Assembly: GCF_019222765.1 (NCBI RefSeq)
Contig: NZ_CP078145.1
Location: 8,866,001 to 8,930,000 of the forward strand
Direction of reading: 5' to 3'
DNA: 64,000 nucleotides
DNA from: Nocardia iowensis
GTDB lineage: Bacteria > Actinomycetota > Actinomycetes > Mycobacteriales > Mycobacteriaceae
Position numbers and translations under genes: made by a program. This document shows positions 8,406 to 18,368 of the stretch, piece by piece. The notes under the pieces were generated by a model, which was not told the origin of the DNA, made no database searches, and saw only the letters and a list, made by a program, of their open reading frames with translations. Position 1 is the first letter of the stretch; each line of letters starts with the position of its first letter.

Positions 8406-8422
8406 ACAGAACTAAATTCTGT
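8406..8422. promoter_or_regulatory. Operator palindrome over the -10 of a leaderless tetR
   Basis: ACAGAA-CTAAA-TTCTGT is a perfect 6-bp inverted repeat with a 5-nt centre. Inside it, TAAATT (8413-8418) fits the actinobacterial -10 TANNNT and lies 6 nt before the ATG at 8425. Binding of the encoded TetR here would block its own promoter. Confidence 0.65.
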
Positions 8423-8424
8423 AT

Positions 8425-8991
8425 ATGAAGATTCGAGATCGGTTGCTGTTGGCGGCCGAGCGGCAGTTCGCGGAACAAGGCGCGCTGGAGGCGACGCTCA
8501 ACCAGATCCGGGACGCGGCGGGCGCCAGCGTCGGCGCTCTCTATCACCACTTTCCGGACAAGGCGGATCTGTATCGGCAGGTCTGGGCCAATGCGCTCGT
8601 CGATTACCAGCAGCACTTCTGGGCCGCGGTGGGCGACAGCGCCGACGCCAAGGCGGGAATCACGGCGGGGGTGCGCGAACATCTGCGCTGGGTCGCCGAG
8701 AATCAGTACCGCGCAAAGGTTCTCACCTCCGCGCGGCCGCCCGGCGTGCGGGAAAGCGACAGTAACCGCGAGTTCATGCGCAACGTGGTCCGGTGGTGGC
8801 GCACACACGCGGGATATGGCGCGGTGCGTGATCTCTCGTTCGACCTCGTGTACGCCCTGTGGCTCGGGCCCGCGCAGGAGTACTCGCGGCAGTGGCTCGG
8901 CGGCGACATGCTCGCCGCTCCGACCGACGTCGCGGACGAACTCGCCGACGCGGCCTGGCTGACGCTGCGCACGGCCGAGCACCGGCCGTGA
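8425..8991 (+). CDS. TetR-family regulator (autoregulated, leaderless)
   Basis: A 188-residue regulator starting MKIRDRLLLAAERQFAEQG. The HTH occupies residues about 10-55, with the recognition segment VGALYHHFPDKADLYRQV. The C-terminal ligand domain is of the short type (WAENQ... REFMRNVVRWWRTHAGYGAV). The ATG at 8425 lies 6 nt after a -10 element with no Shine-Dalgarno, so the mRNA is probably leaderless. A palindrome overlapping that -10 suggests autorepression. The thioesterase gene 67 nt downstream on the same strand is a plausible co-regulated target, hinting at an acyl-CoA-type ligand; that link is inference only. Confidence 0.85.
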   Translation: MKIRDRLLLAAERQFAEQGALEATLNQIRDAAGASVGALYHHFPDKADLYRQVWANALVDYQQHFWAAVGDSADAKAGITAGVREHLRWVAENQYRAKVLTSARPPGVRESDSNREFMRNVVRWWRTHAGYGAVRDLSFDLVYALWLGPAQEYSRQWLGGDMLAAPTDVADELADAAWLTLRTAEHRP

Positions 8992-9058
8992 AACAGGCCC
9001 CATCCCAAGAACTATCGCGTCCGGGCCGGTCCGGACCAGCGCGAACGAAAGGCAACTG

Positions 9059-9502
9059 ATGACTTCTTCCACCATCGATATCGACCTCGCCAAGAAGGTG
9101 CTCGCCGCGCAACCCTTCGCCGAGCTGGTCGGCACCGAAATCACCGAATTCGGCGACGGCACCGTCACACTGGTCATCCCCATCCGCCCCGAACTCGGCC
9201 AGCAGTTCGGCTTCGTGCACGGCGGCGTGCTGTCCTACGCGGCCGACAACGCGCTCACCTTCGCCGCGGGCACCGCGCTCGGCGCGAACGTCCTCACCGG
9301 CGGCTTCACCATCACCTATCTGCGCCCCGCCGCGGGAATTCGGCTGCGCGCCGTGGCCACCGTCACCGGGGCGACCCGGCGCCAGGCCGTGGTCCGCTGC
9401 GAGATCTACGCCGAGAGTGCCGATGCCGAACCGGTGCTGTGCGCGGTGGCACAGGGCATCACACGGTCGGTCGAACGCGACCTGACCGACAACGCCGCCT
9501 GA
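9059..9502 (+). CDS. PaaI-type hotdog-fold thioesterase
   Basis: A 147-residue single hotdog domain. The hallmark helix segment FVHGGVLSYAADNA (about residues 53-66) carries the HGG motif and the catalytic acid of PaaI-like acyl-CoA thioesterases. The following GGFTITYLRPA strand is also typical. Members hydrolyse phenylacetyl-CoA and other aryl or acyl-CoA thioesters. ATG 9059 has a weak AAGG at a suitable distance. It lies downstream of the tetR gene and 66 nt before the alpha/beta hydrolase, perhaps forming a small unit. The exact substrate cannot be deduced. Confidence 0.85.
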   Translation: MTSSTIDIDLAKKVLAAQPFAELVGTEITEFGDGTVTLVIPIRPELGQQFGFVHGGVLSYAADNALTFAAGTALGANVLTGGFTITYLRPAAGIRLRAVATVTGATRRQAVVRCEIYAESADAEPVLCAVAQGITRSVERDLTDNAA

Positions 9503-9568
9503 ATTGCCGGGGCACCGATTAATTCGCCGGGCCTGCCTCGTCTGCATGGGTGACGAAAGGGAGAAGCT

Positions 9569-10351
9569 GTGACAGATTTCGTGACCTCCGCCGACGGAAC
9601 CAGGATCGCATTCGACCGATTCGGCGATGGCGCACCGGTTGTCCTGGTCAGCGGGATGTTCTGCTCGCGGCCGATGACGCACGACCTCGCCACCCGGCTG
9701 GCCGAACGGTTCACCGTGATCAACTACGACCGCCGCGGCCGTGGCGAGAGCGGCGACACCGCGCCGTACGCGGTGCAGCGGGAGATCGAGGACCTGGCCG
9801 CGTTGATCGACGAACTAGGCGGCAAGGCCGCGGTGTACGGGCACTCGTCGGGTGCCGGTCTCGCATTGCGGGCCGCCGCGGCAGGAGTGCCGATCACCAA
9901 GCTGGTGCTGCACGAACCGCCCTACGGCGACGACAGCGACGAAAGTAAAAGGAGCGCAGGAGAACTCGCGGAGCAGGTAACGGCGGCCGTCGAACAGAAT
10001 CGACCCGCCGAAGCGGTGCGGATCTTCCTGACCGCGGCCGGAGCTCCGCCGGAGGCGGCGCAGGCCTCCAGTCAGGACCCCGGGATGCAGGCGGTGGCGC
10101 CGACCATGCCCTATGACCTTGCCATCATGGGCGATTCCGACACCGGCGGGGTGATCCCGCTCGACCTGGTCCGCGCCGTCGATGTTCCGGTACTCGTGCT
10201 GCTCGGCGACGCGAGCCCGGAGTTCTTCCGCAACACCGCGACTCGGCTCACCGAGCTGCTGCCGGAGGCACGGCTCACCGTGCTCGAGGGCCAAGACCAC
10301 GGCGCGCCTGCCGAATTCGTGGCACCGCCGGTGGCCTCGTTCCTCGCCTGA
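9569..10351 (+). CDS. Alpha/beta hydrolase
   Basis: A 260-residue single-domain hydrolase. It starts GTG 9569 behind AAAGGGAG. Features in order: oxyanion region LVSGMFCS, strand NYDRRGRGESG, nucleophile elbow GHSSGAG (Ser about residue 92), acid LLGDASP (about 212) and catalytic His in GQDHGAP (about 243). This is a complete Ser-Asp-His triad. It has no signal peptide, so it is cytoplasmic. Relatives act on esters or carbon-carbon bonds; which one is unclear. It ends 55 nt before the convergent lon stop, with a shared perfect hairpin between them. Confidence 0.85.
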   Translation: MTDFVTSADGTRIAFDRFGDGAPVVLVSGMFCSRPMTHDLATRLAERFTVINYDRRGRGESGDTAPYAVQREIEDLAALIDELGGKAAVYGHSSGAGLALRAAAAGVPITKLVLHEPPYGDDSDESKRSAGELAEQVTAAVEQNRPAEAVRIFLTAAGAPPEAAQASSQDPGMQAVAPTMPYDLAIMGDSDTGGVIPLDLVRAVDVPVLVLLGDASPEFFRNTATRLTELLPEARLTVLEGQDHGAPAEFVAPPVASFLA

Positions 10352-10360
10352 ACACGCACC

Positions 10361-10394
10361 AGGCCGGGCACGGAGAACGTTCCGTGCCCGGCCT
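10361..10394. terminator. Bidirectional hairpin terminator (hydrolase/lon)
   Basis: A perfect 14-bp stem, AGGCCGGGCACGGA with its complement, closes a 6-nt loop exactly between the two convergent stop codons. No T-run follows on either side. Confidence 0.7.
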
Positions 10395-10406
10395 AGTGGT
10401 GGGCGA

Positions 10407-12884
<2,478 letters not shown>

Positions 12885-13210
12885 GTGTTCGACCCTTCCA
12901 AAAGTTGAGCGATGCCTACTCAACCCCACCCCCGCCACGTTTGTTCCACCCCTAGCCCATCGTTCGCTGTGGGCGAAGTCGGAGTCTCGCTGGCACGGTC
13001 GCGGAGCGGCCCCGCGCGAATTCGTATGGGTCACCGCTCGTGACGGCGGGTTGTCCGAGGGCGACCGGTGACGCTGTCGGAGATGGCGGTCTTCGGGTTC
13101 CCGCGGAAATGGTGTTGCCTGGCATATCGTGGATCCGGCTGCGCCGCTGGTCGGTGGCAGTTTCTCGGTAGAGCGCGCCCAGGAGTGAGACCGCCGAGGG
13201 GAGCAGGTGT
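12885..13210. other. Divergent intergenic region lon / 13211 gene
   Basis: 326 nt without a convincing gene. It holds the lon ribosome site and HAIR-like operator at its left end. At its right end is the purine-rich leader GAGGGGAGCAGG for the next gene. Nothing else recognisable. Confidence 0.6.
12904..12924. promoter_or_regulatory. HAIR-like HspR operator upstream of lon
   Basis: GTTGAGC-N7-ACTCAAC matches the HspR inverted repeat CTTGAGT-N7-ACTCAAG apart from the outer base pair and one inner base, with exact 7-nt spacing. It lies 20 nt before the lon start codon. HspR control of lon is documented in Streptomyces lividans. Confidence 0.65.
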
Positions 13211-13753
13211 ATGAGCCAGCCGGCTCGCAGGGGGAATGACTGGAGACCGGCGGGGGTGGTGCTTGCGGTGGTCGGTGCGCTGATCGCGGGGCCGTCGGTG
13301 CTCGCGGCGCTGGTGCCGATCAGGGAGACGGCGGTGGACCGAGGGGGCGAGATCGAGTTGACGGCGCCGGGGGAGGAGCCGGACACGGTGCGCTTTTCCG
13401 GTGTGGACGGGTGGCAGCGCAGGCCGACGGGTGATCAGACCACCGCGGTGCTGACCGCGCCGGATGGGTCGCGGCTCGCGGTCAGCGTGGTGGGCGGGGT
13501 CACGGATTTCACCGAGGCCACCGGGTGGCGGCTGAAAGTGCTCGGCGTACAAGGGTTCGACGCGTACTTCGACGGTGGGGAGGTCGAGACGGGCAACGGC
13601 TTCAGTGGCCCGACCTGTCGCGGCTCGGACCGTGCCGGGGTGTGCGCCATCGTCGGCAACGACAAACTGGCGGTCACGCTGGTGCTGGCCGGTGACGACG
13701 CCACCCTGTCCGAGCTAACGCAGGTGCTGGAGACATTGACGGTGCGCCGATGA
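13211..13753 (+). CDS. Membrane-anchored hypothetical protein
   Basis: Unrecognised, 180 residues. After a short basic N-terminus (MSQPARRGNDW) there is one hydrophobic segment (about residues 14-34, VVLAVVGALIAGPSVLAALV). An extracytoplasmic beta-rich domain with two cysteines (in PTCRGSD and GVCAIVG) follows, probably a disulfide. ATG 13211 follows GGGGAGCAGGTGT. Its stop overlaps the start of the PrsW-type protease by 4 nt (ATGA), so the two are translated together. It could be a partner or substrate of that intramembrane protease, by context only. Confidence 0.7.
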   Translation: MSQPARRGNDWRPAGVVLAVVGALIAGPSVLAALVPIRETAVDRGGEIELTAPGEEPDTVRFSGVDGWQRRPTGDQTTAVLTAPDGSRLAVSVVGGVTDFTEATGWRLKVLGVQGFDAYFDGGEVETGNGFSGPTCRGSDRAGVCAIVGNDKLAVTLVLAGDDATLSELTQVLETLTVRR

Positions 13754-14796
13754 GCTGGTTCCAGCCGAGGTCGGCGCTGTTGTGGACGTACTGCCTGATC
13801 TCGATTCTCGGCTTGTCAGGGCTGATCCTCCAACTGGCCCCCGTAGCAACACTGACCTGGCGCGACATGCTGGCGGGCTTGCCGTTCACCCTCGCGACCC
13901 TCGTCGTATTCGGCGCGCTGATCCTGCATTTGGATCGCCTCCGGGCGCGGCGGCGGATCAGAACGCCGCTCATCATGGGCTTCGTGTGGGGCGCGCTGGC
14001 GGGCCCCGGCATCGCCATGTTCGCCAACGATCACAACATGCGGGTGATCCAGAATCTCGCCGGTGACGCGTTCGCCATGAACTGGCAGGCACCGATTTCC
14101 GCGGCGATCGTGGAGGAGGCGATCAAGGGCGTCGGCGTCTTCGCGGTCGCGTGGCTGTTTCGTCCCCTGCTGAATCGGCCGATCCACGGACTGCTGCTCG
14201 GCGGCTGCACCGGCCTCGGCTTCCAGGTGGTCGAGAACATCACCTACGAGGCCAACGCCGGATTGCTGTCCGCGCAGGACGATCCGGCGAACGCGGTGCT
14301 CGTCGGCGTCGTGCGGCTGCTCACCGGCATCACCTCGCACTGGATGCTCACCGGCCTGGCCGGTATCGGCATCGTGCTCGCGGTGGCTCGATCGGACTGG
14401 CCGGGCAGACGGCGCGCCCAGGTCTTCGTGATGTTCTATCTGCTCGGTGCCGCACTGCATTTCGGCTGGGACGCGCCGAGCCCAGCGCGGGTCCCGGTCG
14501 GGTCGATCGCCGCGCGGACGATCCTGTACATCCTGATCTTCGCCGTGATCTACACCTGGGTGGTGCGGACCGAACGGCAATGGTTCCGGGCGGTGGTCGG
14601 TTGGGCGGTGACCACGGGCATCGCACCGGCCGGCGAACTGAGCACCTTGTTCTCGCGGCGATCCCGCCGCCGGGCCCGCGCGGCGGAACGGATGAACGGT
14701 CAGCACAGCCGACGCCAGCAGGTGCGACGGCAGCGCATCCTGCTCGACTGGGTGCAGGAGGCCGGTGCCCGATCGGGTCTTCGTTTTCCCCCGTGA
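13750..14796 (+). CDS. PrsW-family intramembrane metalloprotease
   Basis: A 348-residue polytopic protein with about 8 hydrophobic segments. Diagnostic motifs: EEAIKG (about residues 120-125), GFQVVENITY (about 157-166) and a histidine in ITSHWMLTG (about 196-204), followed by HFGWDAPS. The glutamates and histidines would form the metal-binding active site of PrsW, which in Bacillus cleaves an anti-sigma factor at site 1. The C-terminal tail is Arg-rich and cytoplasmic. It overlaps the preceding membrane-anchored protein by 4 nt. The target is unknown here; no sigma/anti-sigma pair lies in the window. Confidence 0.85.
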   Translation: MSWFQPRSALLWTYCLISILGLSGLILQLAPVATLTWRDMLAGLPFTLATLVVFGALILHLDRLRARRRIRTPLIMGFVWGALAGPGIAMFANDHNMRVIQNLAGDAFAMNWQAPISAAIVEEAIKGVGVFAVAWLFRPLLNRPIHGLLLGGCTGLGFQVVENITYEANAGLLSAQDDPANAVLVGVVRLLTGITSHWMLTGLAGIGIVLAVARSDWPGRRRAQVFVMFYLLGAALHFGWDAPSPARVPVGSIAARTILYILIFAVIYTWVVRTERQWFRAVVGWAVTTGIAPAGELSTLFSRRSRRRARAAERMNGQHSRRQQVRRQRILLDWVQEAGARSGLRFPP

Positions 14797-14875
14797 GGCA
14801 CCGTCGCGAGCCCCGTCCCGGTCGCGTTGACACTCGCTCCGGGACAGTGACAATGTGAGGGCCTTGATATCTCAT

Positions 14876-14893
14876 ACCGGCGGTTCCGCCGGT
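14876..14893. promoter_or_regulatory. Leader hairpin before 14915 gene
   Basis: ACCGGCGG-TT-CCGCCGGT is a perfect inverted repeat 8 nt before the GGGAG ribosome site of the next gene. It could be an operator or a leader hairpin; no T-run follows. Confidence 0.35.
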
Positions 14894-14914
14894 TCAGCCT
14901 AGGGAGATCCATCG

Positions 14915-16270
14915 ATGAGTTCACTCGCCGCCGGCGTGTTCATCGATTGGGAAGATCTGACGGGCCAGTCCAAGTTCGTGGTCGATCTGGTCACGTTCCC
15001 GATCTTCAGCGCGCTGGCCGGCTGGCTGACCAACTGGACCGGTGTGCTGATGTTGTTCTGGCCGGAACGGTTTCGTGGCATCCGGATTCCGGGACTGCAC
15101 CTGCTGTATCCGTATTTCCCGCGCCGGGTGCAGGTGCTGCCGACCTTCTCCGGGGACGGGCGCCAACTCGGCTTCCAGGGCTTCATCCCGGCACGGGCCG
15201 AGAAGATGGCCAGCATCTGCGTGGACAAGGCGCTGATGCGGATCGGTAGTCCGCGCGACTTCATCCACGAACTCGACCTGGACGGCATCGCCGATTACGT
15301 CGCGGTGCTGGCCCGCAAACAGGTGCAACCGTTGGTCGACGAGCTGATGAACCGGGAGAACCCGGACCTGTGGCGCTCGGTGCCGCGTGCGGCCAAGCAG
15401 ATCATCTACCAGCGGGTCGACCGGGAAATGCCCGCGCTCTCGCGGCGCGCGTTCGAATCACTGGGCGACAATGTCGATCAGCTCATCGACATCAAGAGCT
15501 TCGTCATCCGGTATCTGCAGGACAACCCCGGCATCCTCAAGGATCTGACCACCACGATCGCGGCGCCGGAACTGCGCTTCATGGTCCGGATCGGTTTGCT
15601 CGGCGCACCGTTCGGGTTGCTGCTCGCGCTGTATATGCATGTGCACCACCACATTCCGGTGCTCGGCTGGGTGCCAGGCTGGGTGATCGTGCTGCTGGTG
15701 TCGGCCGCGATCGGCGTGATCGTCAATGTCATCGCGGTCAAGATGGTGTTCGAGCCCGGCGACCCGCAACCCTGGTACAAGTACCTGTGGCGGCAGGCGC
15801 TGCTGGCCAAGCGGCAGCCGCAGGCGGCGACCGATCTCGCGCACATCCTGGCCTATCAGGTGCTTACACTGCCGAACCTGTCCAAGGAACTGCTGGACGG
15901 CCCGAACGGCGACAAGACCCGCCAGCTGCTGGAACGGCTCATCGCCGACGAGATCCACCGGCAGCTCGGCCCGACCACCTCGTTCGTGCGCGCCGCCCTC
16001 GGGCGCCGCCAATTCGACAACCTCAAGCTGGGCGCGGCCGGGGCCGCCGTCGGCCTCGCGCCGAGCCTGGTCGAGGACGAGGAATTCACCAGGGAGCAGG
16101 CCAAGACCATCGACGTCTTCGCAGCGCGCAAGCTGCGCCAGCTGACACCGGGGGAGTTCATGGAGATGTTCTATGCGTCGGTCGAGCAGGACGCGTGGCT
16201 GCTCTATCTGCACGGCGCGCTGCTCGGACTGGTTGTCGGCGCCTCACATTTGATCGTTTTCGGCTGGTAA
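14915..16270 (+). CDS. DUF445-like membrane protein
   Basis: A 451-residue protein. A membrane-proximal N-terminus (FPIFSALAGWLTNWTGVLMLFWPERF, shown here only as its key run LAGWLTNWTGVLML) resembles DUF445/YheB proteins, where the NW..V.ML segment is conserved. The middle is a long helical soluble part. Two TM segments lie around residues 225-270 (GLLGAPFGLLLALYM and WVIVLLVSAAIGVIV), then a helical region and a C-terminal TM (LHGALLGLVVGASHLIVF). Start ATG 14915 has GGGAG 9 nt upstream. The function of the family is unknown. It is transcribed alone; a palindrome followed by a T-run lies after its stop. Confidence 0.65.
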   Translation: MSSLAAGVFIDWEDLTGQSKFVVDLVTFPIFSALAGWLTNWTGVLMLFWPERFRGIRIPGLHLLYPYFPRRVQVLPTFSGDGRQLGFQGFIPARAEKMASICVDKALMRIGSPRDFIHELDLDGIADYVAVLARKQVQPLVDELMNRENPDLWRSVPRAAKQIIYQRVDREMPALSRRAFESLGDNVDQLIDIKSFVIRYLQDNPGILKDLTTTIAAPELRFMVRIGLLGAPFGLLLALYMHVHHHIPVLGWVPGWVIVLLVSAAIGVIVNVIAVKMVFEPGDPQPWYKYLWRQALLAKRQPQAATDLAHILAYQVLTLPNLSKELLDGPNGDKTRQLLERLIADEIHRQLGPTTSFVRAALGRRQFDNLKLGAAGAAVGLAPSLVEDEEFTREQAKTIDVFAARKLRQLTPGEFMEMFYASVEQDAWLLYLHGALLGLVVGASHLIVFGW

Positions 16271-16298
16271 AAGGCGTTCTGGGCGGTCTTCCGAAATA

Positions 16299-16320
16299 CA
16301 AGCACGCGTGCTTGCCTTTT
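16299..16320. terminator. Perfect 16-bp palindrome plus T-run
   Basis: CAAGCACGCGTGCTTG (16299-16314) is self-complementary and is followed by CCTTTTT. It can fold as a 6-bp stem with a CGCG loop (terminator for the upstream gene). It also lies 82 nt before the next start and could be an operator. Confidence 0.5.
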
Positions 16321-16395
16321 TCTACGGGCACTGCGATGCTGATCCGCGACGGCACACGAGGCGGTGTGCCCGGCCGTACCGAAGGCAGGGAACTG

Positions 16396-17187
16396 ATGGC
16401 TGACCTCGAAGCGCTGCTCGCCGATTTCGCCGACGAATGCGCCGATCTGGAACGAATCGTCGCCCCGCTGGCCGCCGCCGACTGGGCCCGGGCGACACCC
16501 GCTCCCGGCTGGACCATCGCCCACCAGATCGGCCATTTGGCCTGGACCGATGAGGTCGCCACGCTCGCCGCCGCCGATGCCGACGGCTTCCAGCGCCTGC
16601 TCACCGAGGCCGGGCCGAAGGCGTTGACCTTCGTCGACGAGGCCGCCGAGGAGGCGTCGACGGCACCGCCCTCGGCCCTGCTCGACCGGTGGCATCGCGG
16701 CCGCAAGTCGCTGACCGACGCGTTGCGCGCGGTACCAGCGGGCAGCAAGCTGCCGTGGTTCGGCCCGCCGATGAGCGCGGCTTCGATGATCTCCGCACGG
16801 ATCATGGAGACCTGGGCACACGGCCAAGACGTGGCCGATGCCATGGGCGTCAGCCGCACCCCGACCGCGCGACTGCGCACGGTGGCTCATCTCGGCGTGC
16901 GGACCAGGAATTTCGCGTACACGGTGCACGGAAAGACACCGCCCTCGGCCGAGTTCCGGGTCGAGCTCGGCGCACCCGACGGCACGAGCTGGTCATGGGG
17001 ACCCGAGGACGCCGCGCAGCGAGTTACCGGGCCTGCCCTCGATTTCTGCCTGCTGGTGACTCAACGCCGCCATCCGGACGACCTCGCGATCGATGCGGTC
17101 GGTCGGGACGCGGCGGAATGGCTCACCCTCGCACAGGCTTTCGCTGGACCAACGGGAGCGGGCCGGGTTGCGGGTCAGTTCGGCTGA
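16396..17187 (+). CDS. TIGR03084-family protein (mycothiol-dependent isomerase fold)
   Basis: A 263-residue protein with the DinB-like four-helix bundle of the mycothiol-dependent maleylpyruvate isomerase superfamily. Metal ligands are suggested by GWTIAHQIGHLAWTD (about residues 37-51, two His) and ETWAHGQDVADAMG (about 137-150, third His). A C-terminal sterol-carrier-like/wHTH portion with SAEFRVELGAPDGTSW follows. ATG 16396 has GGCAGGGAA upstream. Such enzymes use mycothiol in actinobacteria for detoxification or isomerisation; the substrate is unknown. It appears to be a single gene. Confidence 0.75.
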   Translation: MADLEALLADFADECADLERIVAPLAAADWARATPAPGWTIAHQIGHLAWTDEVATLAAADADGFQRLLTEAGPKALTFVDEAAEEASTAPPSALLDRWHRGRKSLTDALRAVPAGSKLPWFGPPMSAASMISARIMETWAHGQDVADAMGVSRTPTARLRTVAHLGVRTRNFAYTVHGKTPPSAEFRVELGAPDGTSWSWGPEDAAQRVTGPALDFCLLVTQRRHPDDLAIDAVGRDAAEWLTLAQAFAGPTGAGRVAGQFG

Positions 17188-17593
17188 AACAACAGCAGAC
17201 GAAGCGACGGCCGGATGACTACATCCGACCGTCGCCAACACCCGACCCGGTCCGAAGATTCGGGAGCGGGCGAGCGCCACACTTGGGTGCGCCGTTCGTG
17301 TCGGCCGGACGCCATTGGCCGGGTGTCTCGATGTGGCAGTCGAGGATGACGCTCGCCAGCTAGAGGATTATTTACCCCCGGGTGAGGTACTGGAAACATA
17401 AACCACCCCACCGATTCGGCGGCGGTTCGCTGAGCTGCGGCGGCGGTCGGTGATGCGGCGTCGGCGGCGCTGTGATTCTGATCTCCCGGAGGCGGCGCCC
17501 TCGACGGCCCCGCCGTAACCTGGACAACTGTATGGCTTTCAACGATGCGGGCCGACTGCCAGGGGAAGCAGGGGCGGAGGGAAGGAACGCATC
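17188..17593. other. Gene-free stretch of 406 nt
   Basis: No reading frame with convincing start and domain content. It ends with GGAGGGAAGGAAC, the ribosome site for the GTG at 17594. A -10-like TGTATGG sits at about 17528-17534. No RNA structure is recognised. Confidence 0.5.
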
Positions 17594-18346
17594 GTGACAA
17601 CACACCGACATGTCCATATGGCGCGACACGCCGCTGTCGTGCTCGCCGGCGCCGCCAGTCTCAGCCTCACCGTGGTCGCGGGAACCTACATCGTGAACCA
17701 GATGGCCGATGCCACCCGGTCCGGCGGCGAGCACGCCGCACCGGCCGCGCCGACGGTCGAGGATGCGACGAGCGATCCCGAGTGGATGGACGCCGTGCTG
17801 ACCGGTGGCAGCTACGAACTACCGGTGACATTCGCCCGGCATCAGCCGGACCTGCCCGTACCGAGCCCGAAAGCGGCTGACCCGCATAGTGGTTCGACGG
17901 TGGTACGGCAGCCGTCCTCCCCCCTGGGTGGAAAATGGCGGCTCGGTGACACCTACATCGGGGCGCAGGTTGCCACCGTCCGATCCGACACGATCGCGAT
18001 CACCGTGGACACCAACGCGTTCACCGTGCTGACGGGCGTCCCGCAGTCCGACCCTGCCAAGGGCCGATCCGAAGGAAACCCGAGCATTACCCAGCTGCGC
18101 ACCGAATTCGACACGCGCAGTGGCGAAGTGGTGCTGATGCTGACCGACCCGTCACTCGGCGAATACGACCTGCGACTCAACCAGCCGCAGGCATCGGAGA
18201 CGAAGTCGGCGCCGGATACGAGCGCGTCGAGCAACGCCACGTCCACCATTCCCGGATCGACCACCGTCCCCGAATCGGGCTCAGCACCGACGAAGGCGAT
18301 CAAGCCGTCGGCACCGCGTGGCACGGAACCCAGCGTCGCGGTTTAA
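17594..18346 (+). CDS. Secreted/anchored hypothetical protein
   Basis: Unrecognised, 250 residues. It starts GTG 17594 behind a GGAGGGAAGGAA site. A signal-anchor-like hydrophobic run occurs at residues 12-34 (AAVVLAGAASLSLTVVAG). An extracytoplasmic part follows, with a central beta-rich domain (KWRLGDTYIGAQVATVR, TIAITVDTNAFTVL). The C-terminal 60 residues are low-complexity Ser/Thr/Pro (SASSNATSTIPGSTTVPE), typical of wall-associated actinobacterial proteins. It stops 22 nt before the leaderless lhgO gene. No function can be assigned. Confidence 0.65.
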   Translation: MTTHRHVHMARHAAVVLAGAASLSLTVVAGTYIVNQMADATRSGGEHAAPAAPTVEDATSDPEWMDAVLTGGSYELPVTFARHQPDLPVPSPKAADPHSGSTVVRQPSSPLGGKWRLGDTYIGAQVATVRSDTIAITVDTNAFTVLTGVPQSDPAKGRSEGNPSITQLRTEFDTRSGEVVLMLTDPSLGEYDLRLNQPQASETKSAPDTSASSNATSTIPGSTTVPESGSAPTKAIKPSAPRGTEPSVAV

Positions 18347-18355
18347 TTCTCGGCC

Positions 18356-18361
18356 TACTGT
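18356..18361 (+). promoter_or_regulatory. -10 element of leaderless lhgO
   Basis: TACTGT fits TANNNT and ends 7 nt before ATG 18369, where no Shine-Dalgarno is present; transcription would start at the start codon. Confidence 0.5.
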
Positions 18362-18368
18362 TCTCGCT

